DNA of 12,361 bases from Candidatus Woesearchaeota archaeon (GCA_023701075.1 JAMPXQ010000026.1:1-12361); one strand, 5' to 3'. Shown: positions 5,323-12,229, counted from the stretch's first letter. Translations and numbers: made by a program. The notes: generated from the letters alone by a model not told the origin.

Positions 5323-5997
5323 ATGCCAGAGAAAGACTTGAGAGATTATGTCAAGGAAGCCAGGAGACATAAAGTCCCTGAGTCACAGATAAGGAAGAAA
5401 CTGATAGAGGCAGGCTGGTCAGAGGAGCATATAAAAAAAGCCCTAGCAAGAAAGAAATTCCCTATATTCACATTCATCACAATATTATTGATAGCATTCC
5501 TATTGTACACTTATTTTTTCATCCTCTCTCCGACAAACGTGGAGAAGCCGCAGATGGAAAGACCGCCGATCCAGCAGGCCGAGAGCAACGTGACAATGGG
5601 ACAAGGGAAGGTTGGAGATGATCATGTAGAATACATAGTGAATGAGCTGGGAGGATATAAGCTGCATGATGAGCCACTGAGCGGAGAGCCGCCTGTCATT
5701 GAATTCATCGTATCAGACACAAAAGACACATATTCAGTGATAATTGAGGACAATGTCCCAATTGTTAAGGAAAGCGATGCAAAGCCTGACCTTAGGATTT
5801 CAGGGGACGCTGCAACACTTCTTAGGCTGTGCAGTTCAAAGTCCCTGCAGTCCGAGATCGTCCCCATGGTGAAGGAAGGCACTATACAGATAGAGATAAT
5901 CACTGATGAGAAGACGCTTGCGCTCAAAGGCTATAAGTCGATATATGACAGCCTGAATTCCGGCATGCCTACAGGGAATGCCATAAGGCTTGCATAA
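5323..5997 (+). CDS. single-pass membrane protein with helical N-domain and possible SCP2-like C-domain
   Basis: Seen: 224 aa. Residues 4-43 form two short helices (DLRDYVKEARRHKVPESQI, then KKLIEAGWSEEHIKKAL), a pattern common at the N-terminus of small archaeal membrane proteins. A TM segment lies at about 47-68. A Pro/Gln-rich linker follows (72-95). The C-terminal 125 residues look like alpha/beta: 'PVIEFIVSDTKDTYSVIIED', then 'PDLRISGDAATLLRL' and 'EGTIQIEIITDEKTLALKGY'. Family knowledge: a strand followed by 'xxISGDAxTLLxL', then a strand with an EGxIxIE-like turn, resembles SCP2 sterol/lipid-carrier domains. Inference: an anchored extracellular lipid- or hydrophobe-binding domain. This call is tentative; a DPANN-specific fold is the alternative. 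It is divergent from the MFS gene and convergent with the methyltransferase-like gene. Confidence 0.7.
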   Translation: MPEKDLRDYVKEARRHKVPESQIRKKLIEAGWSEEHIKKALARKKFPIFTFITILLIAFLLYTYFFILSPTNVEKPQMERPPIQQAESNVTMGQGKVGDDHVEYIVNELGGYKLHDEPLSGEPPVIEFIVSDTKDTYSVIIEDNVPIVKESDAKPDLRISGDAATLLRLCSSKSLQSEIVPMVKEGTIQIEIITDEKTLALKGYKSIYDSLNSGMPTGNAIRLA

Positions 5998-6028
5998 TCC
6001 TTATAGATAAATGATTATGTGCCATAAT

Positions 6029-6883
6029 TCAAAGACAAGCTGTGTTAAAAACATCAGCTGTAGATGAAGGTATGATGCTTCCGGAAGCATCGTCGCCTGC
6101 TGCATTGAAGACAATATGAAAACCTCTTCTAAGATGTGATAAAGACAAAGGCAGGTTGCCATTATCATCAAGAGTGACCTTTTCAGCATAGAGATCGACC
6201 AATTTTGGGTTCAATAATATCTCAAGCCTTCTTAACGCTAAAGCAACACCATAATCTTTTTGGTCTTTGTATCCTTTAACGTTATAGCCTAAAAAAGGTG
6301 TGAATGAATCATATAAGATAGTTAGGTTATTCATATCAACTGCTGTGTGTATAGGATATTCATTTCTTGTATCAATCTTATTTAAGACTCCTTTTAACAA
6401 ACCTAGCGCTACAGATAATTCACCATATCCACATCCTAATTCAAGAGTCTTTGCTGATAGATATTGCTCATTGATTGGCTTATCCTTAAATTTAGCTAGA
6501 TAATATATCAGTGTGTCATAAGGCAAATCCAATTGATTGCTTATGGTTTGCAGGTCAGGCTTCTTCAAATTCCTGATCAGCTCACAGATTCGTTCATTAT
6601 TTCTATATAGGTTGCCGATATAAGCTTGATATTGGCCTAGATCCCGACCAGTGATAAGGTGATGGCCATATTGGATCAGCGATTCGAAAGTTGAATCCAT
6701 AGAGACAAGCATGGAACCATTGAACGTGTTTACGGTTCTTCCTGCATTATCTACTTCCATGAGCATATAAGTCCTGCTGATGCCTAGATAATAATGTTCT
6801 CCAAAATTTAAAGGATCAAAATCTTCTGAAGTTATTAACTCATTTGCTTTTTTTTCTGAATAGATTATAAACTCTAAAACCAT
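6029..6883 (-). CDS. putative SAM-dependent methyltransferase-like protein
   Basis: Seen: 284 aa from the ATG at 6883. The N-terminal half (1-140) is unrecognised, with charged helices and a His/Tyr-rich region around 68-98. From 146 it reads KTLELGCGYGELSVAL, a good match to class I methyltransferase motif I (E/DxGxGxG). About 25 residues later comes 'IHTAVDMN', with Asp183 where motif II's acidic residue binds the SAM ribose. 'RRGFHIVFNAAGDD' near the C-terminus could be the strand-4 motif. Against this, the domain after motif I is short and lacks a clear catalytic NPPY-type motif. The ATG at 6883 is chosen over the upstream TTG because a TATA box sits 25 nt before it. Substrate unknown; it could also be a degenerate, non-catalytic Rossmann protein. 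Confidence 0.62.
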   Translation of the reverse strand: MVLEFIIYSEKKANELITSEDFDPLNFGEHYYLGISRTYMLMEVDNAGRTVNTFNGSMLVSMDSTFESLIQYGHHLITGRDLGQYQAYIGNLYRNNERICELIRNLKKPDLQTISNQLDLPYDTLIYYLAKFKDKPINEQYLSAKTLELGCGYGELSVALGLLKGVLNKIDTRNEYPIHTAVDMNNLTILYDSFTPFLGYNVKGYKDQKDYGVALALRRLEILLNPKLVDLYAEKVTLDDNGNLPLSLSHLRRGFHIVFNAAGDDASGSIIPSSTADVFNTACL

Positions 6884-6902
6884 GAGGTTCAAAAAATTAA
6901 AG

Positions 6903-6913
6903 CATATTTAAAT
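6903..6913 (-). promoter_or_regulatory. TATA box of the methyltransferase-like gene
   Basis: ATTTAAATATG on the minus strand lies 25 nt upstream of the ATG at 6883, indicating a leaderless transcript. Confidence 0.6.
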
Positions 6914-6968
6914 GTTATCATTTTAACCACTAATAAATAGTAAAAATAATCTCAAATGCTTCTGCTAT

Positions 6969-8222
6969 CTATTCGTACCTAAGCGCATCGACCGGCTTCA
7001 GTTTTGACGCCTGAACAGCAGGGATTGTCCCTGCGACTATCCCAATTATGACTGATATCCCTATCGCAAGTACTACACTATTGAGGCTTATTATGGCGTC
7101 CCCTGACCCGAACCTGCTAAAAGGCCCTCCTCCTGAACTGCTCATGAGAGAAGGCAATATCCCTGATAATATATAACCTAATGCAAGCCCTAGTATCCCC
7201 CCTATGAGTCCTATGAGCGCTGCATGTATGAGGAATATCTTGAGTATGTCTGAGTTCCTCGCGCCTATGGCTTTCATGATGCCTATCTCCTTTGTCTTCT
7301 CCAAAACTGATGTGAACATGGTGTTCGCGATGCCTACTGCTCCTACAAGGAGAGCTACAGCTGCAATCGCAGTGAGGAACGTAGTCATGGAACCCATCAT
7401 CTCTGACCTCTGGGCCTGCACTGCCTTGTTTGAAGTCAATGTGAAATCATATTTCTTCCCTAGAACATGCCTCTTCTGCGCAAGCTTATATTCGATGCTT
7501 GCCATTGTCGAATTGATTGCATCTTCATCTTTCACCTGTATTATTATAGTATCGAATTCATCCTTGTCCTTGTCTTCAAGTATTGCATATGCAGAATCTA
7601 TAGGCATATAGATAGAGCTGCTGGTATCATCAAGTATCCCTACGATCCTAAAAAGCCTATCCTCAATAGTGATAAGCTGGTTGAGCCCTACCTGCCTAGA
7701 AAAGAAACCGTCAGCTATCCTTCCGCCTACTACTATTACATTTGTATCAGCAGGCCCTAGCATCCTCCCTTCTGCAATCTTGCTTGTAGTCACAGTTGCC
7801 CACGTAGCCTCTTCTACTCCAACCACGCTCGCACTGCCTTTTTCAGCAACATAATAAATGTCTGCCTGGCCGCTTATCTGGGTATCTATGGATTTTATCC
7901 CGCTGACAGATTTCAATACCTGAAGATCGGTCTTATCTAGGACAATCTCATCTTCAGTAGAGACAGCGCTTGCACCTCCTCCACCACCTTCTCTTCCAGG
8001 ACCAAAGAAAGACGCTCTTGATGCGCCTGCCCTAAGGGTCAGGAGGTCTCCGCCCAAATCTCCAAGCTGAGAGCTTATCTGCTTTTGCATCGTCTCTCCA
8101 AGTGAGACTATAGATATGACAGCGCCTACACCAATCACTATTCCAAGTATTGTGAGCCAGCTCCTGAGTTTAGCATGGAGCACCATATTTAGGGCGTGCC
8201 TAATTATCTTATTTAGTCTCAT
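6969..8222 (-). CDS. ABC transporter permease, FtsX/MacB family
   Basis: Seen: 417 aa. TM1 is at about 21-42 (SWLTILGIVIGVGAVISIVS), a large extracytoplasmic domain at 43-278, then TM2 at about 281-303, TM3 at about 328-355 and TM4 at about 381-402. This is the MacB-core plus FtsX layout. Between TM2 and TM3, 'EKTKEIGIMKAIGARNSDI' is the conserved FtsX coupling segment. The C-terminus 'PAVQASKLKPVDALRYE' is the family ending. Two Gly/Ser-rich loops (74-86, 360-374) are unusual. Family knowledge: such permeases do not move substrate through the bilayer; they use ATP to drive mechanical work on the outer face (mechanotransmission). It is the third gene of the operon, 15 nt after the COG1361-like gene, with GAGG as RBS. 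Substrate unknown; peptide or lipoprotein handling and envelope defence are the usual roles. Confidence 0.9.
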   Translation of the reverse strand: MRLNKIIRHALNMVLHAKLRSWLTILGIVIGVGAVISIVSLGETMQKQISSQLGDLGGDLLTLRAGASRASFFGPGREGGGGGASAVSTEDEIVLDKTDLQVLKSVSGIKSIDTQISGQADIYYVAEKGSASVVGVEEATWATVTTSKIAEGRMLGPADTNVIVVGGRIADGFFSRQVGLNQLITIEDRLFRIVGILDDTSSSIYMPIDSAYAILEDKDKDEFDTIIIQVKDEDAINSTMASIEYKLAQKRHVLGKKYDFTLTSNKAVQAQRSEMMGSMTTFLTAIAAVALLVGAVGIANTMFTSVLEKTKEIGIMKAIGARNSDILKIFLIHAALIGLIGGILGLALGYILSGILPSLMSSSGGGPFSRFGSGDAIISLNSVVLAIGISVIIGIVAGTIPAVQASKLKPVDALRYE

Positions 8223-8237
8223 CTGGATTCCTCAAAC

Positions 8238-9647
8238 TCATCTCTTTATTTTTTTCTTCTGGAACATTTCGCCAAGCATCTGTTTCATGGTATAGTCCGG
8301 ATCTTTCATCTTCCCTTTCTTATATTTTTTATTTAATCCTAGATACATGATGAATATCACAAGCCCTAAGAATATCCATTTGCCATTGTTCCAGATAGTT
8401 AGGAAGATGTTCTGGCTCTGCCTGCTTCTTGCGCTGCTGCCATATCCTGTTGCTGCAAGATTCGTGCCTGCAGAAGTTGATGCAAAGACAGGAACTTCCT
8501 TAGTAACAGTATTCCTATTCCCCCTGGAATCAGTATATATTATCTCTATCTTAAGAGAAGACGCACCCTGGCCTGCTGGCTGAGCGCTCTGGTTTCCACT
8601 GCCACTATTTGTCCTTGCAACCCCAGTCCTCTGCATGCTGGTCATGTTCCTTGAGGCTTGCTGGAGAGCGAAGCTTGCGACAGTATAATCCCCTTCATTC
8701 AGGTTCCCTATTATCACTGAACTGCTTCCTGTTGTTTTCCATCCGGCCTGAGAGGGTATCTTCACTGTCACTGAACTTGCAGCGACACTCCCGATATTTG
8801 CAATGGAGAAAGAATATTCGCCATTTGAGACTCCTGAATAAGCGACATCAAAATCAGTCGCCCCTCCTACATAAATCCCTGCCTTTGTCTGTATCTGCGT
8901 CTCTTCTCCGCTGACTGGATTATCATAAGTAAGGTATAGGTCCATCTTATAGAGATCAGGATCTGCAGTTGCGCTCGCGATAACATCGAACTTCAGTTCA
9001 GAGCTCTCTCCCACATCGATATACTTGATATATTTTGTATTGTCAGAACCTACAGGAAGGATTATGTCATCCTCATTCTCCCATTTGAATGTTAGGTCTC
9101 TTAAAGGCGTAGAACCGACATTATTTATCGTGAAAGTGAGAGGCGTTATATGTCCTGGAATCAACTCCACCTGGTCTATATAGATTATCTCAGCATTCTC
9201 GCTGCTCTCTACATCTATGCCAAAGAGCCTTGTCGTTGGGAGATTTGTCCCATCCTTCTCATATGCAAGGAGCGCAATATTATATGTGCCTGCAATGACA
9301 TCCTTGTTTATCTTGACCTTGAATTTCGCAGTCATCTTGTTGTTCCCTTTTATCTGGGAAGAGATTTCGCCTAGGTTGAGCTGATATATCTCACCCTGCA
9401 TTGCTTCAAAAGGATATTCTGGCTTGAATTCCAAGATATATTCACCAGTAGTCTTCTGCCCCAGGTTCTCTATCCCTAGTCTTATCTCAACAATATCTCC
9501 TGAGATTGCAGGGTCAGGGTCCTGGTTCAAGAGTGATATGGACACTGCTTCATCAGTGATAGCATCTGTTGCTATGGATTGCCCTGCTGCAAATGCTGCT
9601 GATATAGCCAAAAGGAACAATGCAAATAAGATATAGTGTTTTTTCAT
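8238..9647 (-). CDS. COG1361/CARDB-like extracellular protein anchored by a C-terminal TM, partner of the ABC transporter
   Basis: Seen: 469 aa. A signal peptide is at 1-21 (MKKHYILFALFLLAISAAFAA). Tandem beta-sandwich repeats of the CARDB/NEW3 kind follow: 'QDPDPAISGDIVEIRLGIEN' at about 42-61, a second at about 158-187 ('IPGHITPLTFTINNVG'), and a third at about 270-330. Next is a Ser/Gly/Gln-rich linker (about 335-365), one more strand region, a TM near 424-440, and a 30-residue Lys-rich cytoplasmic tail. Family knowledge: archaea place COG1361 proteins beside MacB-like permeases, apparently in place of the bacterial MacA adaptor. The gene starts 7 nt after the ATPase stop, with AAGGTG as RBS. 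Inference: it is the extracellular domain that couples to the permease or contacts substrate or the cell wall. Confidence 0.85.
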   Translation of the reverse strand: MKKHYILFALFLLAISAAFAAGQSIATDAITDEAVSISLLNQDPDPAISGDIVEIRLGIENLGQKTTGEYILEFKPEYPFEAMQGEIYQLNLGEISSQIKGNNKMTAKFKVKINKDVIAGTYNIALLAYEKDGTNLPTTRLFGIDVESSENAEIIYIDQVELIPGHITPLTFTINNVGSTPLRDLTFKWENEDDIILPVGSDNTKYIKYIDVGESSELKFDVIASATADPDLYKMDLYLTYDNPVSGEETQIQTKAGIYVGGATDFDVAYSGVSNGEYSFSIANIGSVAASSVTVKIPSQAGWKTTGSSSVIIGNLNEGDYTVASFALQQASRNMTSMQRTGVARTNSGSGNQSAQPAGQGASSLKIEIIYTDSRGNRNTVTKEVPVFASTSAGTNLAATGYGSSARSRQSQNIFLTIWNNGKWIFLGLVIFIMYLGLNKKYKKGKMKDPDYTMKQMLGEMFQKKKIKR

Positions 9648-9653
9648 TCGGTT

Positions 9654-10385
9654 TCACCTTTTATCTGAATAGATAATGTTATTGTTTTCTCTGATATCGA
9701 CGACTTTCCCGTCTTTTAGTTCGACATGCTTCTGCGCATATCTCGCCAGGTTCAAGTCGTGCGTGACCATGATTATTGTCTTTCCTTCTTTTTTCCAGAG
9801 AGTCTGCAGTGTTGAAAGCACTTCCCTCCCTGTGACGCTGTCAAGCGCTCCTGTAGGTTCGTCTGCAAGTATTATCTCCGGGTCAGTCACAAGCGACCTT
9901 GCGATTGATACTCTCTGCTGCTGCCCTCCTGAAAGCTGTGAAGGGAGATGATACATCTTGTCATGCAGACCTACGCTCTCCAGGACTTTCCTTGCCTTCG
10001 CCTGTGCCTCATGTTCATCAATCTCAAGGAATTCTAGAGGCAGCATGACATTCTCAAAAGCAGTCATGTTCTGTATGAGGTTGTACTGCTGGAAGATGAA
10101 TCCTACAGCCTTTCCCCTAAGGGTAGAGAGGTCTGATTCAGAAAGTTTTGATATGTCATGTGATTTGAGCATGACAGTCCCCCTTGATGGCATGTCAAGG
10201 CATCCTACCATGTTCATCATTGTGCTCTTTCCGCTGCCTGACTGCCCGATTATCGCGACAAATTCACCTTTATAGATATCTACTGTGGCTCCTCTAAGGG
10301 CCGGGACATCAACTTCTCCCATCCGATATATCTTCCATACATCATTCAAAGATACCAAAGGCAGCCTGTTATTATTATCTTTCAT
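9654..10385 (-). CDS. ABC transporter ATP-binding protein, LolD/MacB type
   Basis: Seen: 243 aa with every ABC ATPase motif. Numbered from the chosen start: Walker A GQSGSGKS (47-54), Q-loop Gln near 99 ('FIFQQYNL'), signature LSGGQ (151-155), Walker B IILADE (171-176), D-loop GALDS, H-loop His209 in VTHD. 'DVWKIYRMGEVDVPALRG' near the N-terminus is typical of the LolD/MacB group. It supplies ATP hydrolysis on the cytoplasmic side for the FtsX-type permease. Of the tandem ATGs at 10388 and 10385 I take the second, because GGAGA (10391-10395) then lies 5 nt away; the ATG at 10406 lacks an RBS. It is the first gene of the three-gene operon and is preceded by a palindromic operator and TATA box. 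All catalytic residues are intact. Confidence 0.93.
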   Translation of the reverse strand: MKDNNNRLPLVSLNDVWKIYRMGEVDVPALRGATVDIYKGEFVAIIGQSGSGKSTMMNMVGCLDMPSRGTVMLKSHDISKLSESDLSTLRGKAVGFIFQQYNLIQNMTAFENVMLPLEFLEIDEHEAQAKARKVLESVGLHDKMYHLPSQLSGGQQQRVSIARSLVTDPEIILADEPTGALDSVTGREVLSTLQTLWKKEGKTIIMVTHDLNLARYAQKHVELKDGKVVDIRENNNIIYSDKR

Positions 10386-10464
10386 CATTATCTCCGATTG
10401 ATGCATATTCCCTAGGATATAAATTATATGCTATCTCTCCCATCTTTACCTGTTCCTTTTTCAT

Positions 10465-10494
10465 CCTTTAAAAGCAATGTGGACGTAACGTCCA
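10465..10494 (-). promoter_or_regulatory. ABC operon promoter: 15-bp palindromic operator plus TATA box
   Basis: On the minus strand, TGGACGTtACGTCCA (10480-10494, perfect palindrome, 7-bp arms) is followed by CAT-TGC and then CTTTTAAAGG (10465-10474) as TATA box. Transcription would start near 10445, leaving a leader of about 60 nt. Positions 10477-10494 match 11222-11239 at 15 of 18 bases, with the same placement before the TATA of the 7-TM/regulator operon. A second TATA-like stretch (10417-10426) could be an alternative promoter. Confidence 0.65.
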
Positions 10495-10500
10495 TTTTCA

Positions 10501-10620
10501 TCAGTCATATTCTTCAAGCTCTTTTTCCATGACCAATAGTTCAATGTCATCAAGGTCAGTTATCTCATACCACTGTTTTTTGCGGAGTGATTTTCCGATA
10601 GGGATTCTAAAAGATACCAT
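10501..10620 (-). CDS. small 39-aa acidic-tailed protein
   Basis: Seen: the ATG at 10620 opens 39 codons ending TGA at 10501. The N-terminal half is basic (RIPIGKSLRKKQWYEI) and the C-terminal half strongly acidic (TDLDDIELLVMEKELEEYD), consistent with an amphipathic helix. A TATA-like TTTTTTAAT at 10636-10644 is positioned to start transcription within a few nt of the ATG; there is no strong RBS. It lies between the secreted repeat protein and the ABC operon operator, all on the minus strand. I do not recognise it. The codon pattern and charge asymmetry look protein-like, but a chance ORF of this length cannot be excluded. Confidence 0.5.
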   Translation of the reverse strand: MVSFRIPIGKSLRKKQWYEITDLDDIELLVMEKELEEYD

Positions 10621-10635
10621 ATTACTGCCCCAAGA

Positions 10636-10645
10636 TTAAAAAAGC
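10636..10645 (-). promoter_or_regulatory. TATA-like box of the 39-aa gene
   Basis: CTTTTTTAAT on the minus strand predicts transcription near 10615-10620, right at the ATG. It is moderate evidence. Confidence 0.35.
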
Positions 10646-10649
10646 TCCA

Positions 10650-10664
10650 ATATCAAAAAAAATA
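10650..10664 (-). terminator. T-tract terminator after the secreted repeat protein gene
   Basis: About 12 nt after the TGA at 10675 the minus strand has TTA followed by a run of eight T (10655-10662), the usual archaeal termination signal. No strong hairpin is seen. Confidence 0.5.
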
Positions 10665-10674
10665 AGGAAGAGGA

Positions 10675-11133
10675 TCATCCTCTCCTCCTAAAAGAACCTC
10701 TTTGGCCGTTCATTGGTGGGATGTTATCTTTTGGCCAATCATCAGATATATTATCATTCTGCCTTGCCTCATGCATCTCGGTAAGCTTTGTGAATTCTTC
10801 TTCAGTCAGTATCTCAGAATTCGCGGCATCCTTCGCTGCTGCTTTGTATGCATCATAGTCTCCTAAGTCTATTGCATCTCTAATATCTTGGTTCATCTGC
10901 ATCCTTTTTGACATCACTATATGTCTTTCAATGATAGCATTGAAATTCTCTTCAGTAAGCGTTGCAGTGACTGCTTCTTTCCAGGCACCGAAATCTTTGT
11001 CCTCTATCGCTGTCCTGACAGCATCATTCCCTGCAGTGTCCATGCCTAGCATGTGTCCCATCACAGGCATCCCTGCTGCCACTATCCCAATCAGCATGAG
11101 TGCAGCAAGTCCAAATATTATTGTCTTTTTCAT
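10675..11133 (-). CDS. secreted or membrane-anchored protein with two tandem helical repeats
   Basis: Seen: 152 aa. A signal peptide or anchor is at 1-21 (MKKTIIFGLAALMLIGIVAAG), followed by a Met/His cluster PVMGHMLGM (23-31). Two helical repeats of about 40 residues follow: 37-74 'DAVRTAIEDKDFGAWKEAV...LTEENFNAIIERH' and 82-124 'QDIRDAIDLGDYDAYKAAA...LTEEEFTKLTEMH'. The tail is Pro/Gly/Arg-rich. Family knowledge: repeats of the form 'AIexgDydaWkaa..iTEenF..fvemh' recur in secreted proteins of CPR bacteria and small archaea; their function is not established to my knowledge. The start at 11133 is fixed by GGAGG 8 nt upstream. It is divergent from the 7-TM/regulator operon. Inference: an envelope stress or metal-binding protein in the same regulon. 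Confidence 0.78.
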   Translation of the reverse strand: MKKTIIFGLAALMLIGIVAAGMPVMGHMLGMDTAGNDAVRTAIEDKDFGAWKEAVTATLTEENFNAIIERHIVMSKRMQMNQDIRDAIDLGDYDAYKAAAKDAANSEILTEEEFTKLTEMHEARQNDNISDDWPKDNIPPMNGQRGSFRRRG

Positions 11134-11194
11134 CTTTCTTTCCTCCATAGTTTGCATCAGGTATCTTCCTGATTATTCTTAAGACTGCTGAATT

Positions 11195-11203
11195 GTTTAA
11201 AAA
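11195..11203 (-). promoter_or_regulatory. TATA box of the secreted repeat protein gene
   Basis: TTTTTAAAC on the minus strand predicts transcription near 11174, giving a leader of about 40 nt that carries GGAGG at 11142-11146. Confidence 0.5.
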
Positions 11204-11221
11204 GAAGAACGACAGGAGATG

Positions 11222-11251
11222 TGCACTTTGCGTCCACATGATTTATATATT
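11222..11251 (+). promoter_or_regulatory. promoter of the 7-TM/regulator operon with second copy of the operator
   Basis: TGCACTTTGCGTCCACAT (11222-11239) shares 15 of 18 bases with the ABC operon operator; the CGTCCACAT half is identical. TTTATATATT follows at 11242-11251. Transcription is predicted near 11272, so the first gene is leaderless from the ATG at 11272. The operator is less symmetrical than the ABC copy and lies between divergent promoters, so it could also affect the secreted repeat protein gene. Confidence 0.6.
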
Positions 11252-11271
11252 ATATAGTGATGATTAATGAT

Positions 11272-11973
11272 ATGATAGAAAGAATCGGGCATATTGGTCC
11301 GCCTATTGAGTTCCTTGTGATAGAATTGATATACGTGCTCTTGGTCGTGACAATGTCACTCATAATCTATTTCAAGACAAAAGAGCTCTATGACCTAAGC
11401 AGGCATAAGGGCATATTCCATTTCAGGAACATATTCCTGTTTTTCTCATTGTCATACATCTTCAGGCTTGTGCAATTGATGTTCCCGCTCTCAAAAGAGC
11501 TGTTCTCATTTTATTTCCCATTCATGCTCATGCCTATAAATCTTATATTCATAAGCTACTTCAGCACAATGGCCATTCTATCTTTGATAATGGCACTCAT
11601 TGTGAAAGAGATGAAAGGCGATGGCAAGAGATTGGATATTGTAATGCATGGCGTTGCAATCGCTGCGTCAATTGTTGTATTCCTCACTAGGTCGCCTTTG
11701 ATTATGCTCTCATTCCAGCTGGCTGTATTCCTGATCTCATTGGTGATGATGTCGCTCAATTTCAGGAAGACAAAGCATGAGATGCTGATGACCCAAAACA
11801 ATATGACTTACATCCTGCTGTTCATCTTCTGGTGCATAAATACAGTGACCATGATGAGGGGGCTCATAGCAAGAGAGCTCCATATACCTCTCAACCTGCT
11901 TTCTACAGGTGTTTTCTTCTGGGTATTCTCAAGGGTCCAAAAGAGGTTAGGCAATGGCAAAAAAAAGAGATAG
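11272..11973 (+). CDS. 7-TM integral membrane protein, putative sensor partner of the downstream regulator
   Basis: Seen: 233 aa with seven hydrophobic segments (about 13-33, 51-70, 88-112, 122-139, 143-163, 177-196, 205-222) and a short basic C-terminus (QKRLGNGKKKR). A conserved-looking loop, 'LSRHKGIFHFRNIFLFFSLSYIFR' (about 42-65), joins TM1 and TM2. No catalytic domain follows, so it is not a histidine kinase. The ATG at 11272 is preferred over GTG 11257 and ATG 11260 because the TATA box places transcription start there. Its 3' end overlaps the start of the winged-helix gene by 20 nt. Inference: a membrane sensor that signals to, or sequesters, the regulator; I know no named family. 7-TM sensor domains of other signalling proteins are the nearest analogy. 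Confidence 0.75.
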   Translation: MIERIGHIGPPIEFLVIELIYVLLVVTMSLIIYFKTKELYDLSRHKGIFHFRNIFLFFSLSYIFRLVQLMFPLSKELFSFYFPFMLMPINLIFISYFSTMAILSLIMALIVKEMKGDGKRLDIVMHGVAIAASIVVFLTRSPLIMLSFQLAVFLISLVMMSLNFRKTKHEMLMTQNNMTYILLFIFWCINTVTMMRGLIARELHIPLNLLSTGVFFWVFSRVQKRLGNGKKKR

Positions 11974-12229
11974 ATTGGAGATAATCTATGCCATCCTAAA
12001 GATAATCCAGGACAATAAGAACTCTATAAAGATAACTCCTCTCTTGAGGTATTCAAACATCTCATCCCAGAGCTTCTCGGAATATTTCTCAGAGCTCCTG
12101 CAAAAAGAGCTGGTGAGAGAGGTGATTGAAAAAAAAACAGGGAAATATATAACTCTCACAGACAAAGGTTTCAAGTACCTGGAGAAATATCAATACATAT
12201 TGGGTTTCATAGATGAATTCGAGCTATAG
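11954..12229 (+). CDS. winged-helix transcriptional regulator (HTH_45/COG3432-like)
   Basis: Seen: 91 aa. Helices 'RDRLEIIYAILKIIQDN' and 'ITPLLRYSNISSQSFSEYF' are followed by recognition helix 'SELLQKELVREVIEKK', wing 'GKYITLTDKGFKYL', and a C-terminal helix 'EKYQYILGFIDEFEL'. Family knowledge: this layout and 'YxLTxKGxxFLEKY' match the archaeal HTH_45/COG3432 (SSO10a-like) proteins, which dimerise through the C-terminal helix. AGAGGT lies 7 nt before the ATG, inside the overlap with the 7-TM gene, so the two are translationally coupled. Inference: it binds the 18-bp element before its own operon and before the ABC operon. Whether it activates or represses is not visible; the site at the BRE edge fits either. 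Confidence 0.85.
   Translation: MAKKRDRLEIIYAILKIIQDNKNSIKITPLLRYSNISSQSFSEYFSELLQKELVREVIEKKTGKYITLTDKGFKYLEKYQYILGFIDEFEL

Noticed and set aside
5622..5927. 101-aa minus frame inside the SCP2-like gene
   Set aside because: It is antisense to a gene with domain structure and promoter, and has no signals of its own.
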